DNA of 46,967 bases from Bryobacterales bacterium (GTDB taxonomy: Bacteria; Acidobacteriota; Terriglobia; Bryobacterales; Bryobacteraceae): positions 1 through 46,967 of the forward strand of contig DAIDIH010000070.1 in NCBI GenBank assembly GCA_027459465.1. The letters run 5' to 3'. The notes beneath the pieces were generated by a model. It was given only the letters and a program-made list of their open reading frames with translations. It had not been told where the DNA came from and did no database searches. This document shows, piece after piece, positions 1-7,313 of this stretch (the first letter of the stretch is position 1; each line of letters opens with the position of its first letter). A program made the translations under genes and the position numbers.

Positions 1-452
1 GTCAGGTTCACAAACGGGCTCATAGGCGCCAGACTGGTGCCGGCCTCGAATTGCCCGGCGACCCTCCCATCTTCCCCCGGCTGTACCCCGTTTTCATCCA
101 CGCGTTGTGCGGCGCCGCAGACGCCGAATGTTGGGTCACAACAAAACCGCGCCGCCTAGCCCCTTTCCCCTCAACCACCACCCGCCAAAACCTGCCACAA
201 GCCGCCCCGCCCCATGCTCTACTCAAACCGGAACCACTCACCATGCGCCGTCCCACGCCCCTTCCCGAAATCGCCGCCCTCCTCACCCTCACCGCGCCCG
301 TCGCCCCCGCCCACCTCGTGCGTCATCCTTGCGTCATCCCGCTAACTCCCTCAATCCAAACCCACTTCCCCCACCAAATGACGCACGCCGCCAAAATCCC
401 CACAAGCGGTGTAACACCCGCGCCCCAACGCCCGCCCGTTACAATAAGCCCA
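1..452. other. Upstream region with no convincing complete gene
   Basis: This stretch is very C-rich on the plus strand and carries open frames on both strands that look like composition artefacts. A minus-strand frame opens at a GTG at 101 and runs off the left edge (about 33 codons, including a run read as GQFEAGTSLAPMSPFVNL). It could be the 5' end of a gene lying outside the window, but no ribosome binding site precedes it. The plus-strand frame open from 51 is only a fortuitous extension of the gene starting at 453: its residues are Pro/Thr/His-rich and unlike any domain. Confidence 0.5.
440..445 (+). promoter_or_regulatory. Putative -10 element for the 453-4747 operon
   Basis: TACAAT lies 7 nt before the ATG at 453, so transcription would begin at or next to the A of the start codon. 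No Shine-Dalgarno sequence fits in the gap and I see no good -35 hexamer. This suggests a leaderless mRNA. Inference from sequence only. Confidence 0.4.
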
Positions 453-1607
453 ATGGATCCATTGCTGGCCTGGCGTAAGGAATTCCCCATCCTCGCCAAC
501 ACCGTCTACATGGTCAGCCACTCCCTCGGCGCCATGCCGCGGCGCGCCAAAGAATGCCTCGCCGAGTACGCCGATACCTGGGCCTCGCGCGGCGTCCGCG
601 CCTGGCACGAAGGCTGGTGGGAACTCCCCATCACCACCGGCGACATCCTCGCCCGCATCCTCGGCGCCGGCCCCGGCGAGATCGCCATGCAGCCCAACGT
701 CTCCCTCGCCCAGGCCATCATTCACTCCTGCCTCGACTTCCCGGAACACCGCAACCGCATCGTCACCGGCGCGCTCAACTTCCCCACCAACCACTACCTC
801 TTCCACGCCCTCGAACCCCTCGGCGCCGAAGTCGTCACCGTCCCCTCGCGCGACGGCCTTGGCATCGAAACAGAAGATCTCCTCGCCGCCATCGACGAAC
901 GCACCCGCCTCGTATCCGTCAGCCACGTCCTCTTCCGCACCTCCTACGTCCAGGACCTCGCCGCCATCGCCGCCCGCGCGCACGCAGTAGGCGCTTTCCT
1001 CGCCGCGGATCTCTATCAATCCGCCGGCACGGTTCCCATCAACATCCGCGAACTCGGACTCGATTTCGCCACCGGCGGCTCCGTCAAGTGGCTCTGCGGA
1101 GGACCCGGCGCCGGCTACCTTTATGTCCGCCGCGAACTCTGGCCCACACTCGAGCCGAAACTCACCGGCTGGATGGCCCACCAGCAGCCCTTCGCGTTTG
1201 AACCGGGCCCCCAGCGCTACGCCCCGGACGCCTTCCGCTTCCTGCACGGCACGCCGAACATCCCCGGCCTCTACGCCGCGCGCTCCGGCTACGAAATCAT
1301 CGAGGAGGCCGGCGTGCCCGCGATTCGCGCCAAAAGCATCCGTCAAACCGAGCGCCTCATCGAACTCGCCCGCGATGCGGGTTTAGCTGTCAATTCCCCG
1401 CTCGCCCCTGCCCGCCGCGGCGGCGTCGTAACCCTCGACGTCCCCGACGGCCAAAGCGTCGTCGACGAACTGTCGCGCCGCGGCATCCTCGTCGACTACC
1501 GTCCCGGCTCGGGCATCCGCCTGGCCCCCCACTTCTACACCGAGGACGCGGAACTGGACGCAACCATCGCCGCCGTTCGCGAACTCGTTCCGGTGCGGGC
1601 GCTGTGA
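453..1607 (+). CDS. Kynureninase-like / class V aminotransferase-fold PLP enzyme
   Basis: A 384-residue fold-type I PLP-dependent enzyme. The block GGSVKWLCGGPGAGYLYV (about residues 208-225) resembles kynureninases, with K212 the likely Schiff-base lysine. D186 in AADLYQS is the expected pyridine-nitrogen partner, although kynureninases normally read D-L-A-H-S there. The C-terminal small domain carries RPGSGIRLAPHFY. ATG 453 is chosen because the annotated fold begins there (MDPLLAWRKEFP) and a -10 hexamer precedes it; the open frame extends upstream through low-complexity sequence that matches nothing. It is first in an operon whose next gene overlaps by 4 bp. Kynureninase cleaves kynurenine to anthranilate and alanine, but the changed DLAHS motif and the absence of other kynurenine-pathway genes leave the substrate open. 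A cysteine-desulfurase-like or other beta-elimination role is possible. Confidence 0.85.
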   Translation: MDPLLAWRKEFPILANTVYMVSHSLGAMPRRAKECLAEYADTWASRGVRAWHEGWWELPITTGDILARILGAGPGEIAMQPNVSLAQAIIHSCLDFPEHRNRIVTGALNFPTNHYLFHALEPLGAEVVTVPSRDGLGIETEDLLAAIDERTRLVSVSHVLFRTSYVQDLAAIAARAHAVGAFLAADLYQSAGTVPINIRELGLDFATGGSVKWLCGGPGAGYLYVRRELWPTLEPKLTGWMAHQQPFAFEPGPQRYAPDAFRFLHGTPNIPGLYAARSGYEIIEEAGVPAIRAKSIRQTERLIELARDAGLAVNSPLAPARRGGVVTLDVPDGQSVVDELSRRGILVDYRPGSGIRLAPHFYTEDAELDATIAAVRELVPVRAL

Positions 1608-2776
1608 CGTTCTCCCTCGTCAGCCCCGATCGGGCCGCAGAACTGAAGGAACTCTCCCGCCACTGGCCTTCCCTCACTCTCGACGAGGCCCAACTCGGCG
1701 ACCTCGACCTCCTTATCTCCGGAGCCCTCTCCGGGCCCGTCCACCCCCAGCCAACCGAGGCGCCGGCCGCCTGGCGCGACCCCGAAGGAAACCTGCTCGC
1801 CGTTCGCGACCACGAAGGATCGCTCGAAGTCCTTCGCGCGCCCGTTCACCATGACCACCTCGATCTCCGCATCCCTCCATCTGAGTTCGACGGCGCCGGC
1901 CGCGTTGCCGTCTTCCTCACCCATCCGCTTTCGCGCCAGGCCATGGCCGATCTGCTCGGACAACCCGTGGCGTTGTTCGCCCTCGCCGGCGCCTCCAGCC
2001 AGATCGACCCCTACACGCTCGTCCGCTGCCTCCGCGCCACCCTCCCTCATTTCGCCGAAGGCGCCGCCCGTCTCGTCGTCCTCCCCCTTGTCCTGCCCGC
2101 CGAACCCACCGCTGCCCTCGCCGCCATCGCCGGAGCCTACGGCTGTGATCGCGTCCTCACGCTCGACGCCGAAGCCGCGCCAACCTACCTGCCCGAAGTC
2201 CAGCGCGAACTCGACGCCCGCTACCCTCCCCGAAGCAAACAAGGTTTCACCGTCTTCTTCACCGGCCTCTCCGGCTCGGGAAAATCGACGCTCGCCAACG
2301 CCGTGCGCGTAAAACTCCGCGAGCGCGATTCGCGTTCCGTAACCCTGCTCGACGGCGACCTCGTCCGCCGCATGCTCTCAAGCGAACTCACCTTCTCCCG
2401 CGAGCACCGCGACTTGAACATTCTGCGCATCGGCTTCGTCGCCTCCGAAGTAACCCGCGCCGGCGGCATCGCCATCTGCTCACCCATAGCCCCCTACGCC
2501 GCCACCCGCGCCAGGGTCCGCGCCATGGTCAGCCTGCATGGCGGCTTCATCCTGGTCCACGTCTCGACGCCCATCGAAGTCTGCGAAGCCCGCGACGTGA
2601 AAGGACTCTACGCCAAGGCCCGCGCCGGCCTCATCGCCAACTTCACCGGCGTCAACGACCCCTACGAAGCGCCCGAGGACGCCGCCCTCACCCTCGACGC
2701 TTCCCGCCTCTCGCCCGAAGAGGCCGCAAGCGCCGTCGTTTCTCATCTCCAAGCCGAGGGCTATCTCTGTGATTGA
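1604..2776 (+). CDS. cysC: APS kinase with degenerate ATP-sulfurylase N-terminal domain
   Basis: A 390-residue protein. Residues about 213-390 are a complete adenylyl-sulfate (APS) kinase, which phosphorylates APS to PAPS. It has Walker A GLSGSGKST (221-229), DGDLVRRML (250-258), the NILRIG helix (272-277) and the signature RDVKGLYAKARAG (330-342) with FTGVNDPYEAP after it. Residues 1-205 align by eye with ATP sulfurylase: LTLDEAQLGDLDLLISGAL matches the family start, and 100-114 sits where QxRNPxHxxH should be. Here that motif reads FLTHPLSRQAM, and the later GRDHAGP motif reads LDAEAAP (187-193). Both catalytic motifs are lost, so this domain should not make APS and may be structural or regulatory. 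Within the kinase, the aspartate usually found in FSxEDR is a histidine (FSREHRD). It overlaps the upstream stop (ATGTGACG type, 4 bp) and the downstream cysQ-like gene by 8 bp. Confidence 0.88.
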   Translation: MTFSLVSPDRAAELKELSRHWPSLTLDEAQLGDLDLLISGALSGPVHPQPTEAPAAWRDPEGNLLAVRDHEGSLEVLRAPVHHDHLDLRIPPSEFDGAGRVAVFLTHPLSRQAMADLLGQPVALFALAGASSQIDPYTLVRCLRATLPHFAEGAARLVVLPLVLPAEPTAALAAIAGAYGCDRVLTLDAEAAPTYLPEVQRELDARYPPRSKQGFTVFFTGLSGSGKSTLANAVRVKLRERDSRSVTLLDGDLVRRMLSSELTFSREHRDLNILRIGFVASEVTRAGGIAICSPIAPYAATRARVRAMVSLHGGFILVHVSTPIEVCEARDVKGLYAKARAGLIANFTGVNDPYEAPEDAALTLDASRLSPEEAASAVVSHLQAEGYLCD

Positions 2777-3554
2777 CCCATCCGGAATCCTGGCCCGCAT
2801 CGAGCGCGGCTTCGACGCCGCCCGCCAGGCCCTGGCGCCCTTTCGCGGCGTCTCCGTCAAAGCCACCAGCAAGGCCGACATGAGCCCGGTCACCGCCGCC
2901 GACCACGCCGTCAATCACGCCCTCCGCGACACGCTCCCGCAAACCGGCGAAGGATGGCTGTCGGAAGAAACCGCCGACGACGCAAGCCGCCTCCAATGTG
3001 ACTCCCTCTGGATCATCGACCCCATCGACGGCACGCGCGAGTTCATTCACAATATCCCCGAGTGGTGCGTCTCCATCGCCTACGTTCATCGCGGCCAGGC
3101 GATGGCCGGTGGCATCTTCAATCCGGCAACCAACGAAGTCATCCTCGGCGCCGTCGGCGCGGGAGTAACTTTCAACGGCAACTTAGTAAGTCTTGGCCGA
3201 AGGAATAGCCTCAACGGCGCCGTCGTCCTCGCCAGCCGCAGCGAAATCCGGCGCGGAGAGTGGACCCGCTTCGAAAACCACGGTTTCGAAGTCCGGCCCC
3301 TCGGCTCCGTCGCCTACAAACTCGGCCTCGTCGCCGCCGGCCAAGCCGAGGCCACCTGGACCCTGTCGCCGAAAAACGAATGGGACGTCGCCGCCGGCGC
3401 CGCCTTGATGGCCGCCGCGGGCGGCGTCGCCGCCAACGCCGACTTCACCACCCCCGTCTTCAACCGCCCGAATCCCCGCATCCCCGGCTTCCTCGCCTGC
3501 GTCCCCGGCCTCGACGCCCCCCTTCGTCAACTTCTTCACGGTCACAACGTATGA
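2769..3554 (+). CDS. cysQ: 3'(2'),5'-bisphosphate nucleotidase / inositol-monophosphatase family
   Basis: A 261-residue FIG-superfamily phosphatase with the magnesium-binding motifs of the family: SEE (65-67), DPIDGT (84-89) and WDVAAG (205-210). CysQ removes the 3' phosphate from PAP, the by-product of PAPS use, giving AMP. Its position right after an APS kinase, with an 8-bp overlap and a GTG start, makes that role more likely than inositol-phosphate hydrolysis. No sulfotransferase or PAPS reductase lies within the window, so the user of the PAPS is unknown. The last four bases overlap the start of the next gene (ATGA). Confidence 0.85.
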   Translation: MIDPSGILARIERGFDAARQALAPFRGVSVKATSKADMSPVTAADHAVNHALRDTLPQTGEGWLSEETADDASRLQCDSLWIIDPIDGTREFIHNIPEWCVSIAYVHRGQAMAGGIFNPATNEVILGAVGAGVTFNGNLVSLGRRNSLNGAVVLASRSEIRRGEWTRFENHGFEVRPLGSVAYKLGLVAAGQAEATWTLSPKNEWDVAAGAALMAAAGGVAANADFTTPVFNRPNPRIPGFLACVPGLDAPLRQLLHGHNV

Positions 3555-4747
3555 CACAAACCCGGCGCCATTTTCTCCGGTCCTCGGCGGCGCTCGCCGC
3601 TCTCCCCTTGCAGGCCGCCGCTCCACCCATGCGAGCCTACATCGGTTCCTACAGCTCGCCTCAGGGCCCCGAAGGCAGCATCGGCCGCGGCTCCGGCATC
3701 GTGCTCTGCGATATCGACTCCGCCACCGGCCAGATTCACCAGCGGGAAGTCTTCTCCAGCCCCAATAACCCTTCCTGGCTGGATTTCGGCCCCAGGAGCC
3801 GCGTCCTCTACTCGGCCAACGAGACCGGAGTATATCAAGGCGCGGCATCAGGCTCGGTGAGCGCCTACGCCGTCGGCCCGGCCTCCGGCCGCCTCACCCT
3901 GCTCAACACCCTGCCCTCCCACGGCGCCGGACCCACCCACCTGAGCGTGCATCCCGGTGGCGGCTATGTGTTCGTGGCCAACTACGCCGGCGGCACCGTC
4001 GCCGTGCTGCGCGTCAAAGAAAACGGATCGCTCGACGTAGTCACCGACGTGCATGTGGACACCGGTGTAATCGGGCCGAAAAAAGCCTCAAGCGCGCCCA
4101 AGGGCAGTTTCGCCATCAGTGGGCACGACCGCACCCATGCCCACATGATTCAGCCCACGCCCGGCGGAAAGTTCGTCTTGTGGAGCGACCTCGGGCTCGA
4201 CCGCCTGCTCATCGCGCCATTCGACATCAAGACCGGCAAACTCGGAACACCCCGCGAAACGCCGCTGCCGCCCGGCGACGGCCCGCGCCACTTCGTCTTC
4301 CACTCGAATGGCAAGTGGTTGTACTCGCTCCAGGAAGAAGGCTCCACCGTCGCCCGCTTCGACTACGACGCATCCAGCGGGAAGCTGACTCCGCGCGAAA
4401 CCGTCTCTTCCCTCCCGCCCGGCTTCGCCGGAACCAACTACACCTCCGAGATCCGCATCCGCGCCGACAGTCGATTCCTTTACTGCGCCAACCGCCTGCA
4501 CGACTCAATCGCCTGGTTTGCCATCGGCGAAGACGGCCGCCTCACCTGGCACGGAGAAACATGGACGCGCGGGGATTATCCGCGCAGTTTTACCATCGAT
4601 CCTTCGAGCCGATTTCTGTTCTCCTGCAACCAGCGCGGCGACGCCGTGACCACTTTTCGCATCGACCGCGCGAAAGGCGCCCTCACCTTCACCGGCCACT
4701 ACTTCCCCGCCGGAACCCCGTCGATTGTCGTCTTCCCCACAGCCTGA
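3551..4747 (+). CDS. Lactonase-family seven-bladed beta-propeller protein, Tat-exported
   Basis: A 398-residue protein of the 6-phosphogluconolactonase (YbhE/Pgl) beta-propeller family. The N-terminus has a twin-arginine signal (RRHFLRSSAALAALP, residues 5-19), so it probably acts in the periplasm and is unlikely to be the cytosolic pentose-pathway enzyme. Family blocks visible are MRAYIGSYSS, LSVHPGGGYVFVANY, GPRHFVFHSNGKWLYSLQEE and the closing FSCNQRGDAVTTFRID. ATG 3551 overlaps the preceding stop (ATGA) and starts exactly at the Tat peptide; a longer upstream frame is antisense-like arginine-rich sequence. The substrate is unknown. It is the last gene of the operon; a weak hairpin (GGACA/TGTCC, 4776-4791) without a T-run follows. 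Confidence 0.85.
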   Translation: MTQTRRHFLRSSAALAALPLQAAAPPMRAYIGSYSSPQGPEGSIGRGSGIVLCDIDSATGQIHQREVFSSPNNPSWLDFGPRSRVLYSANETGVYQGAASGSVSAYAVGPASGRLTLLNTLPSHGAGPTHLSVHPGGGYVFVANYAGGTVAVLRVKENGSLDVVTDVHVDTGVIGPKKASSAPKGSFAISGHDRTHAHMIQPTPGGKFVLWSDLGLDRLLIAPFDIKTGKLGTPRETPLPPGDGPRHFVFHSNGKWLYSLQEEGSTVARFDYDASSGKLTPRETVSSLPPGFAGTNYTSEIRIRADSRFLYCANRLHDSIAWFAIGEDGRLTWHGETWTRGDYPRSFTIDPSSRFLFSCNQRGDAVTTFRIDRAKGALTFTGHYFPAGTPSIVVFPTA

Positions 4748-4906
4748 TTCCACACCGAATTGTAATCCCATTTTCGGACAATTCGCTGTCCACGCCGTCT
4801 CGAAACCGAACAGCAAAAAATCTTCTATCTTCTAGGAACAAAAACCGCTTAGCCGCGTAATGACAGATGTGGCGGTTGGAATTACAAAGGAAAAGGAGTT
4901 GGGTAA
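4748..4906. other. Intergenic gap at the strand-skew switch
   Basis: This 159-bp gap is AT-richer than its surroundings. It holds a small inverted repeat GGACA-N6-TGTCC (4776-4791) and a distant inverted pair TTGTAAT (4760-4766) / ATTACAA (4881-4887). Genes to the left have C-rich plus strands; most sequence to the right is G-rich. No DnaA-box cluster is visible. Confidence 0.5.
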
Positions 4907-5230
4907 ATGCTAAAGATTCTCTTGATCGGATTTTGTGTGGCTGGGCTGGCGCTGGCGAGCGCGGCCGAAACGTATCATGTGACGCTTCCCGATGCCATGA
5001 TCGTGAACGGGACGCTTCTCCAGGCCGGCGCCTACACAGTGCGCGTGGAAGGCGGCAAAGCGGTTTTTGTGCACGGCAAACAGAAGGCCGAGACGCCCGT
5101 GAAGGTGGAGCAGGCGCCGAAGAAGTTCGCTTCCACCATCTTCAAGTCGGACAACACCGGCCACGGCCTGCAGCTCAGCGAAATCCGCATCAGCGGCACC
5201 AAAACCAAACTGCTGCTCCAGGCCAACTAG
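4907..5230 (+). CDS. Small secreted beta-rich protein, unknown function
   Basis: A 107-residue protein with a signal peptide (MLKILLIGFCVAGLALASAAE) and a short mature part of about 87 residues. The mature part has alternating beta-strand pattern: YHVTLPDAMIVNGTLLQAGAYTV, then KAVFVHGKQK, then a KLLLQAN end. A good ribosome site (AAGGAG, 9 nt before ATG) precedes it. Similar short exported proteins with an LxxGxYxV strand are common in Acidobacteriota, but I cannot assign a function. It stands alone with its own terminator at 5279-5313, so it is probably monocistronic and may be well expressed. Confidence 0.8.
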   Translation: MLKILLIGFCVAGLALASAAETYHVTLPDAMIVNGTLLQAGAYTVRVEGGKAVFVHGKQKAETPVKVEQAPKKFASTIFKSDNTGHGLQLSEIRISGTKTKLLLQAN

Positions 5231-5278
5231 GCGCCCGGCGGCACACGGCACGGAATAAGTTTGTTCTCCCCTACCTAT

Positions 5279-5313
5279 GGCGGGACGTCTGACCAACGTT
5301 CCGCCTCTTTTTT
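5279..5313 (+). terminator. Strong rho-independent terminator
   Basis: A 10-bp stem, GGCGGGACGT (5279-5288) with ACGTTCCGCC (5296-5305), closes a 7-nt loop with one G-U pair. It is followed by TCTTTTTT. It ends the 4907-5230 transcript. Confidence 0.88.
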
Positions 5314-5349
5314 AGTCCGGGGACCGCGCCGCGCAACCCGGTATCCTGA

Positions 5350-6573
5350 ATGGAGATGTTTTCCCGCGTTTCTTTGTGGCTGTCGCTGGTTCTGGCCGCG
5401 GCGCCCTTGTCCGCCAAGACGTTTCTCGTCATTCCCCTGTTCAACTTGTCCGGTTCGCAGAACCTGGACTGGATCGGCGAAAGCGTGGCGGAGACCGTGC
5501 TTTCGGCGGCCGGCGCCGGAACCGCCGTGGTTCTGGACCGCGACGACCGCGAAGAAGCCTACCGGAAACTCGGACTTCGCCCCGGCGCGCAGTTGACGCT
5601 CGCTTCGGTGATCAAGCTGGGCCAAACCCTCGGTGCCGATCGCGTATTCTTCGGCACGTTCCGGGTGACTCCGCCGGCGCCGGCGTTGACAGTCGTCGGC
5701 ACGCCGGCAGAACCGAAAAACCGCCCGCGCGGAACCCTGACGCTTTCGGCGCGAATGCTGGATCTCGCCCAGATGCACGAGGGAAGCGAATTCAGCGAGG
5801 TGGGCCCGCTCGAAGACTTGGGCGTCATGCAGCAGAAACTGGCCTGGCGCGCGCTGAAGGTGCTCGATCCCGCGCTCGCCGGCGAGGAGGACACGTTCCT
5901 GAAAGACCATCCGCGGATTCGCGTCGACGCGCTCGAATCTTACATCCGCGGACTGCTCGCGCGCACCCCCTCCGAGCAGGAAAAGCTGTTTGAACGGTCC
6001 GCGAGCCTCGACCCGTCATTCGTGCAGCCGGCCTTTGAACTCGGACGCATGTACTGGAACCGGCAGCAATTCTCCCTCGCGGCCCAATGGCTGGCGAAAG
6101 TGCCGGCCACAGCCGCGCACGGCCACGAAGCCCAGTTCCTGCTCGGACTCTCCCGGTACGAGATGGGCGACGCCGCCGGCGCCGAACGGGCGCTTACCGA
6201 CGTGACCGCCGCGGTGCCGCTCGGCGATGCGTTCAACGACCTCGGCGCCGCACAACTCCTGGCGGGCGACGCGGAGAAAGCCGAGGCAAGCTTCGCCCAG
6301 GCTCTGAAGGACGATCCATCCGACCCGGTCTATCAGTTCAACACCGGCTACGCGCTCTACAAGAAAGGCGACTGTTCCGGGGCGACGCCGCACCTGGAAG
6401 CCGTCTTGAAACGGGATGCCTCCGATAAGGACGCCGCGATGCTGCTGGACCGATGCCGTTCGGGAGCCGGCCCGGCGGGCGTCAAAACCGCGAACCTGGC
6501 CCGAATCAAGACGAATTTCGAGGAGAGCGCCTACCGGCAGCTTCAGGACGTATTTCAGACGAAACGAAAATAG
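5350..6573 (+). CDS. Secreted TPR-repeat protein with TolB/FlgO-like N-terminal domain
   Basis: A 407-residue protein with a signal peptide (about 1-22, ending PLSAK). An alpha/beta region follows (about 23-165) in the style of TolB-like or FlgO-like domains that open with a strand-turn IPLFNLSGSQNLDWIGESVAE. Residues about 190-370 are tetratricopeptide repeats, for example AEFLLGLSRY-type and NDLGAAQLLAGDAEKAEASF helices. TPRs mediate protein contacts, so it is probably a periplasmic scaffold. TATCCT (5342-5347) lies 8 nt before a second in-frame ATG at 5356, which may be the real start. The PP2C gene follows after 26 bp but has its own TATAAT. Confidence 0.8.
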   Translation: MEMFSRVSLWLSLVLAAAPLSAKTFLVIPLFNLSGSQNLDWIGESVAETVLSAAGAGTAVVLDRDDREEAYRKLGLRPGAQLTLASVIKLGQTLGADRVFFGTFRVTPPAPALTVVGTPAEPKNRPRGTLTLSARMLDLAQMHEGSEFSEVGPLEDLGVMQQKLAWRALKVLDPALAGEEDTFLKDHPRIRVDALESYIRGLLARTPSEQEKLFERSASLDPSFVQPAFELGRMYWNRQQFSLAAQWLAKVPATAAHGHEAQFLLGLSRYEMGDAAGAERALTDVTAAVPLGDAFNDLGAAQLLAGDAEKAEASFAQALKDDPSDPVYQFNTGYALYKKGDCSGATPHLEAVLKRDASDKDAAMLLDRCRSGAGPAGVKTANLARIKTNFEESAYRQLQDVFQTKRK

Positions 6574-6584
6574 CGGAATCGGAT

Positions 6585-6590
6585 TATAAT
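6585..6590 (+). promoter_or_regulatory. Consensus -10 element for the PP2C gene
   Basis: A perfect TATAAT lies 9 nt before ATG 6600. The predicted mRNA would have a leader of 0-3 nt, and no convincing Shine-Dalgarno sequence is present. No clear -35 hexamer is seen. Confidence 0.5.
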
Positions 6591-6599
6591 AGGCCGACC

Positions 6600-7313
6600 A
6601 TGTGGGAATGGTTTGGCATCAGCGACCAGGGGCGGGTCCGTCAGAACAACGAAGATTCCTATTACGCCGGGAGCGAAGGGCTGTTTGTGGTGGCCGACGG
6701 GATGGGCGGCGCGCAGGCGGGGGAACTGGCTTCCCGCATCGCGGTGGATTCGCTGCGGGATAGCCTGAACGGAACCCCTGCGCCGGGACCTGAGATGCTC
6801 CGCCAGGCGGTATTGGATGCCAACCGCAAGGTCATGGAAGCGGCGGCCCAGGATTCCTCCCGAGCCGGAATGGGGACGACGCTGGTGGCCGTGTTAGCCA
6901 AAGGACCGGAGGTCCATGTGGCGAGCGTCGGTGACAGCCGCGCCTATGTCTACGACGCCGCGAAACTCGTAGCGATCACCGAGGACCAGACGTGGGTGAA
7001 CGAGGTTGGACGCAAACTCGGGCTCGATGACGCCTCGCTGCGGACGCATCCAATGCGCCATATGCTGACGATGGCGATCGGGCAGACATCGAACTTGCGC
7101 GTGCAAATGTACACGCTGCGGCCAAGACCGGGTGCGCATCTTCTGCTGTGCTGCGACGGGCTGCACGGCGTACTGCCGGAGGAAAGGATCGCCTCCGTGC
7201 TCGCCAAACCTGTGAGCCTCGAGTCGAAAGGGCGGGAACTAATCGACGCCGCAAATAAGGCCGGCGGGCCGGACAACATCACCGCCGTTCTACTTCGCCG
7301 CGTGGAAGCCTAA
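6600..7313 (+). CDS. PP2C-type serine/threonine protein phosphatase
   Basis: A 237-residue PPM/PP2C phosphatase of the Stp1/PrpC type, which dephosphorylates Ser/Thr-phosphorylated proteins and is cytosolic (no signal or membrane segment). All family motifs are present: SDQGRVRQNNEDS near the start, VVADGMGGAQAGELAS (metal-binding Asp), GMGTTLVA, VGDSRAYVYD, LLLCCDGLHG and GPDNITAVLL at the end. ATG 6600 is chosen because the domain begins there and TATAAT precedes it; upstream in-frame codons overlap the TPR gene and encode nothing recognisable. No Ser/Thr kinase is adjacent, so the partner is elsewhere. Its last 24 bp overlap the 3' end of the convergent gene on the minus strand. Confidence 0.92.
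   Translation: MWEWFGISDQGRVRQNNEDSYYAGSEGLFVVADGMGGAQAGELASRIAVDSLRDSLNGTPAPGPEMLRQAVLDANRKVMEAAAQDSSRAGMGTTLVAVLAKGPEVHVASVGDSRAYVYDAAKLVAITEDQTWVNEVGRKLGLDDASLRTHPMRHMLTMAIGQTSNLRVQMYTLRPRPGAHLLLCCDGLHGVLPEERIASVLAKPVSLESKGRELIDAANKAGGPDNITAVLLRRVEA

Noticed and set aside
1..101. Minus-strand frame from GTG 101 running off the left edge
   Set aside because: Looks partly protein-like but has no ribosome site and cannot be judged on 33 codons.
351..1346. 331-codon open frame on the minus strand
   Set aside because: Antisense to the PLP enzyme; Gly/Glu/Val-rich with no domain. High-GC shadow.
3260..3550. 97-codon N-terminal extension of the lactonase gene
   Set aside because: Arg/Pro-rich antisense-like composition; the Tat signal begins at ATG 3551.
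4748..4906. Replication origin at the skew switch
   Set aside because: No DnaA-box cluster, no dnaA, dnaN, rpmH or parAB nearby; the skew flip alone does not prove an origin.
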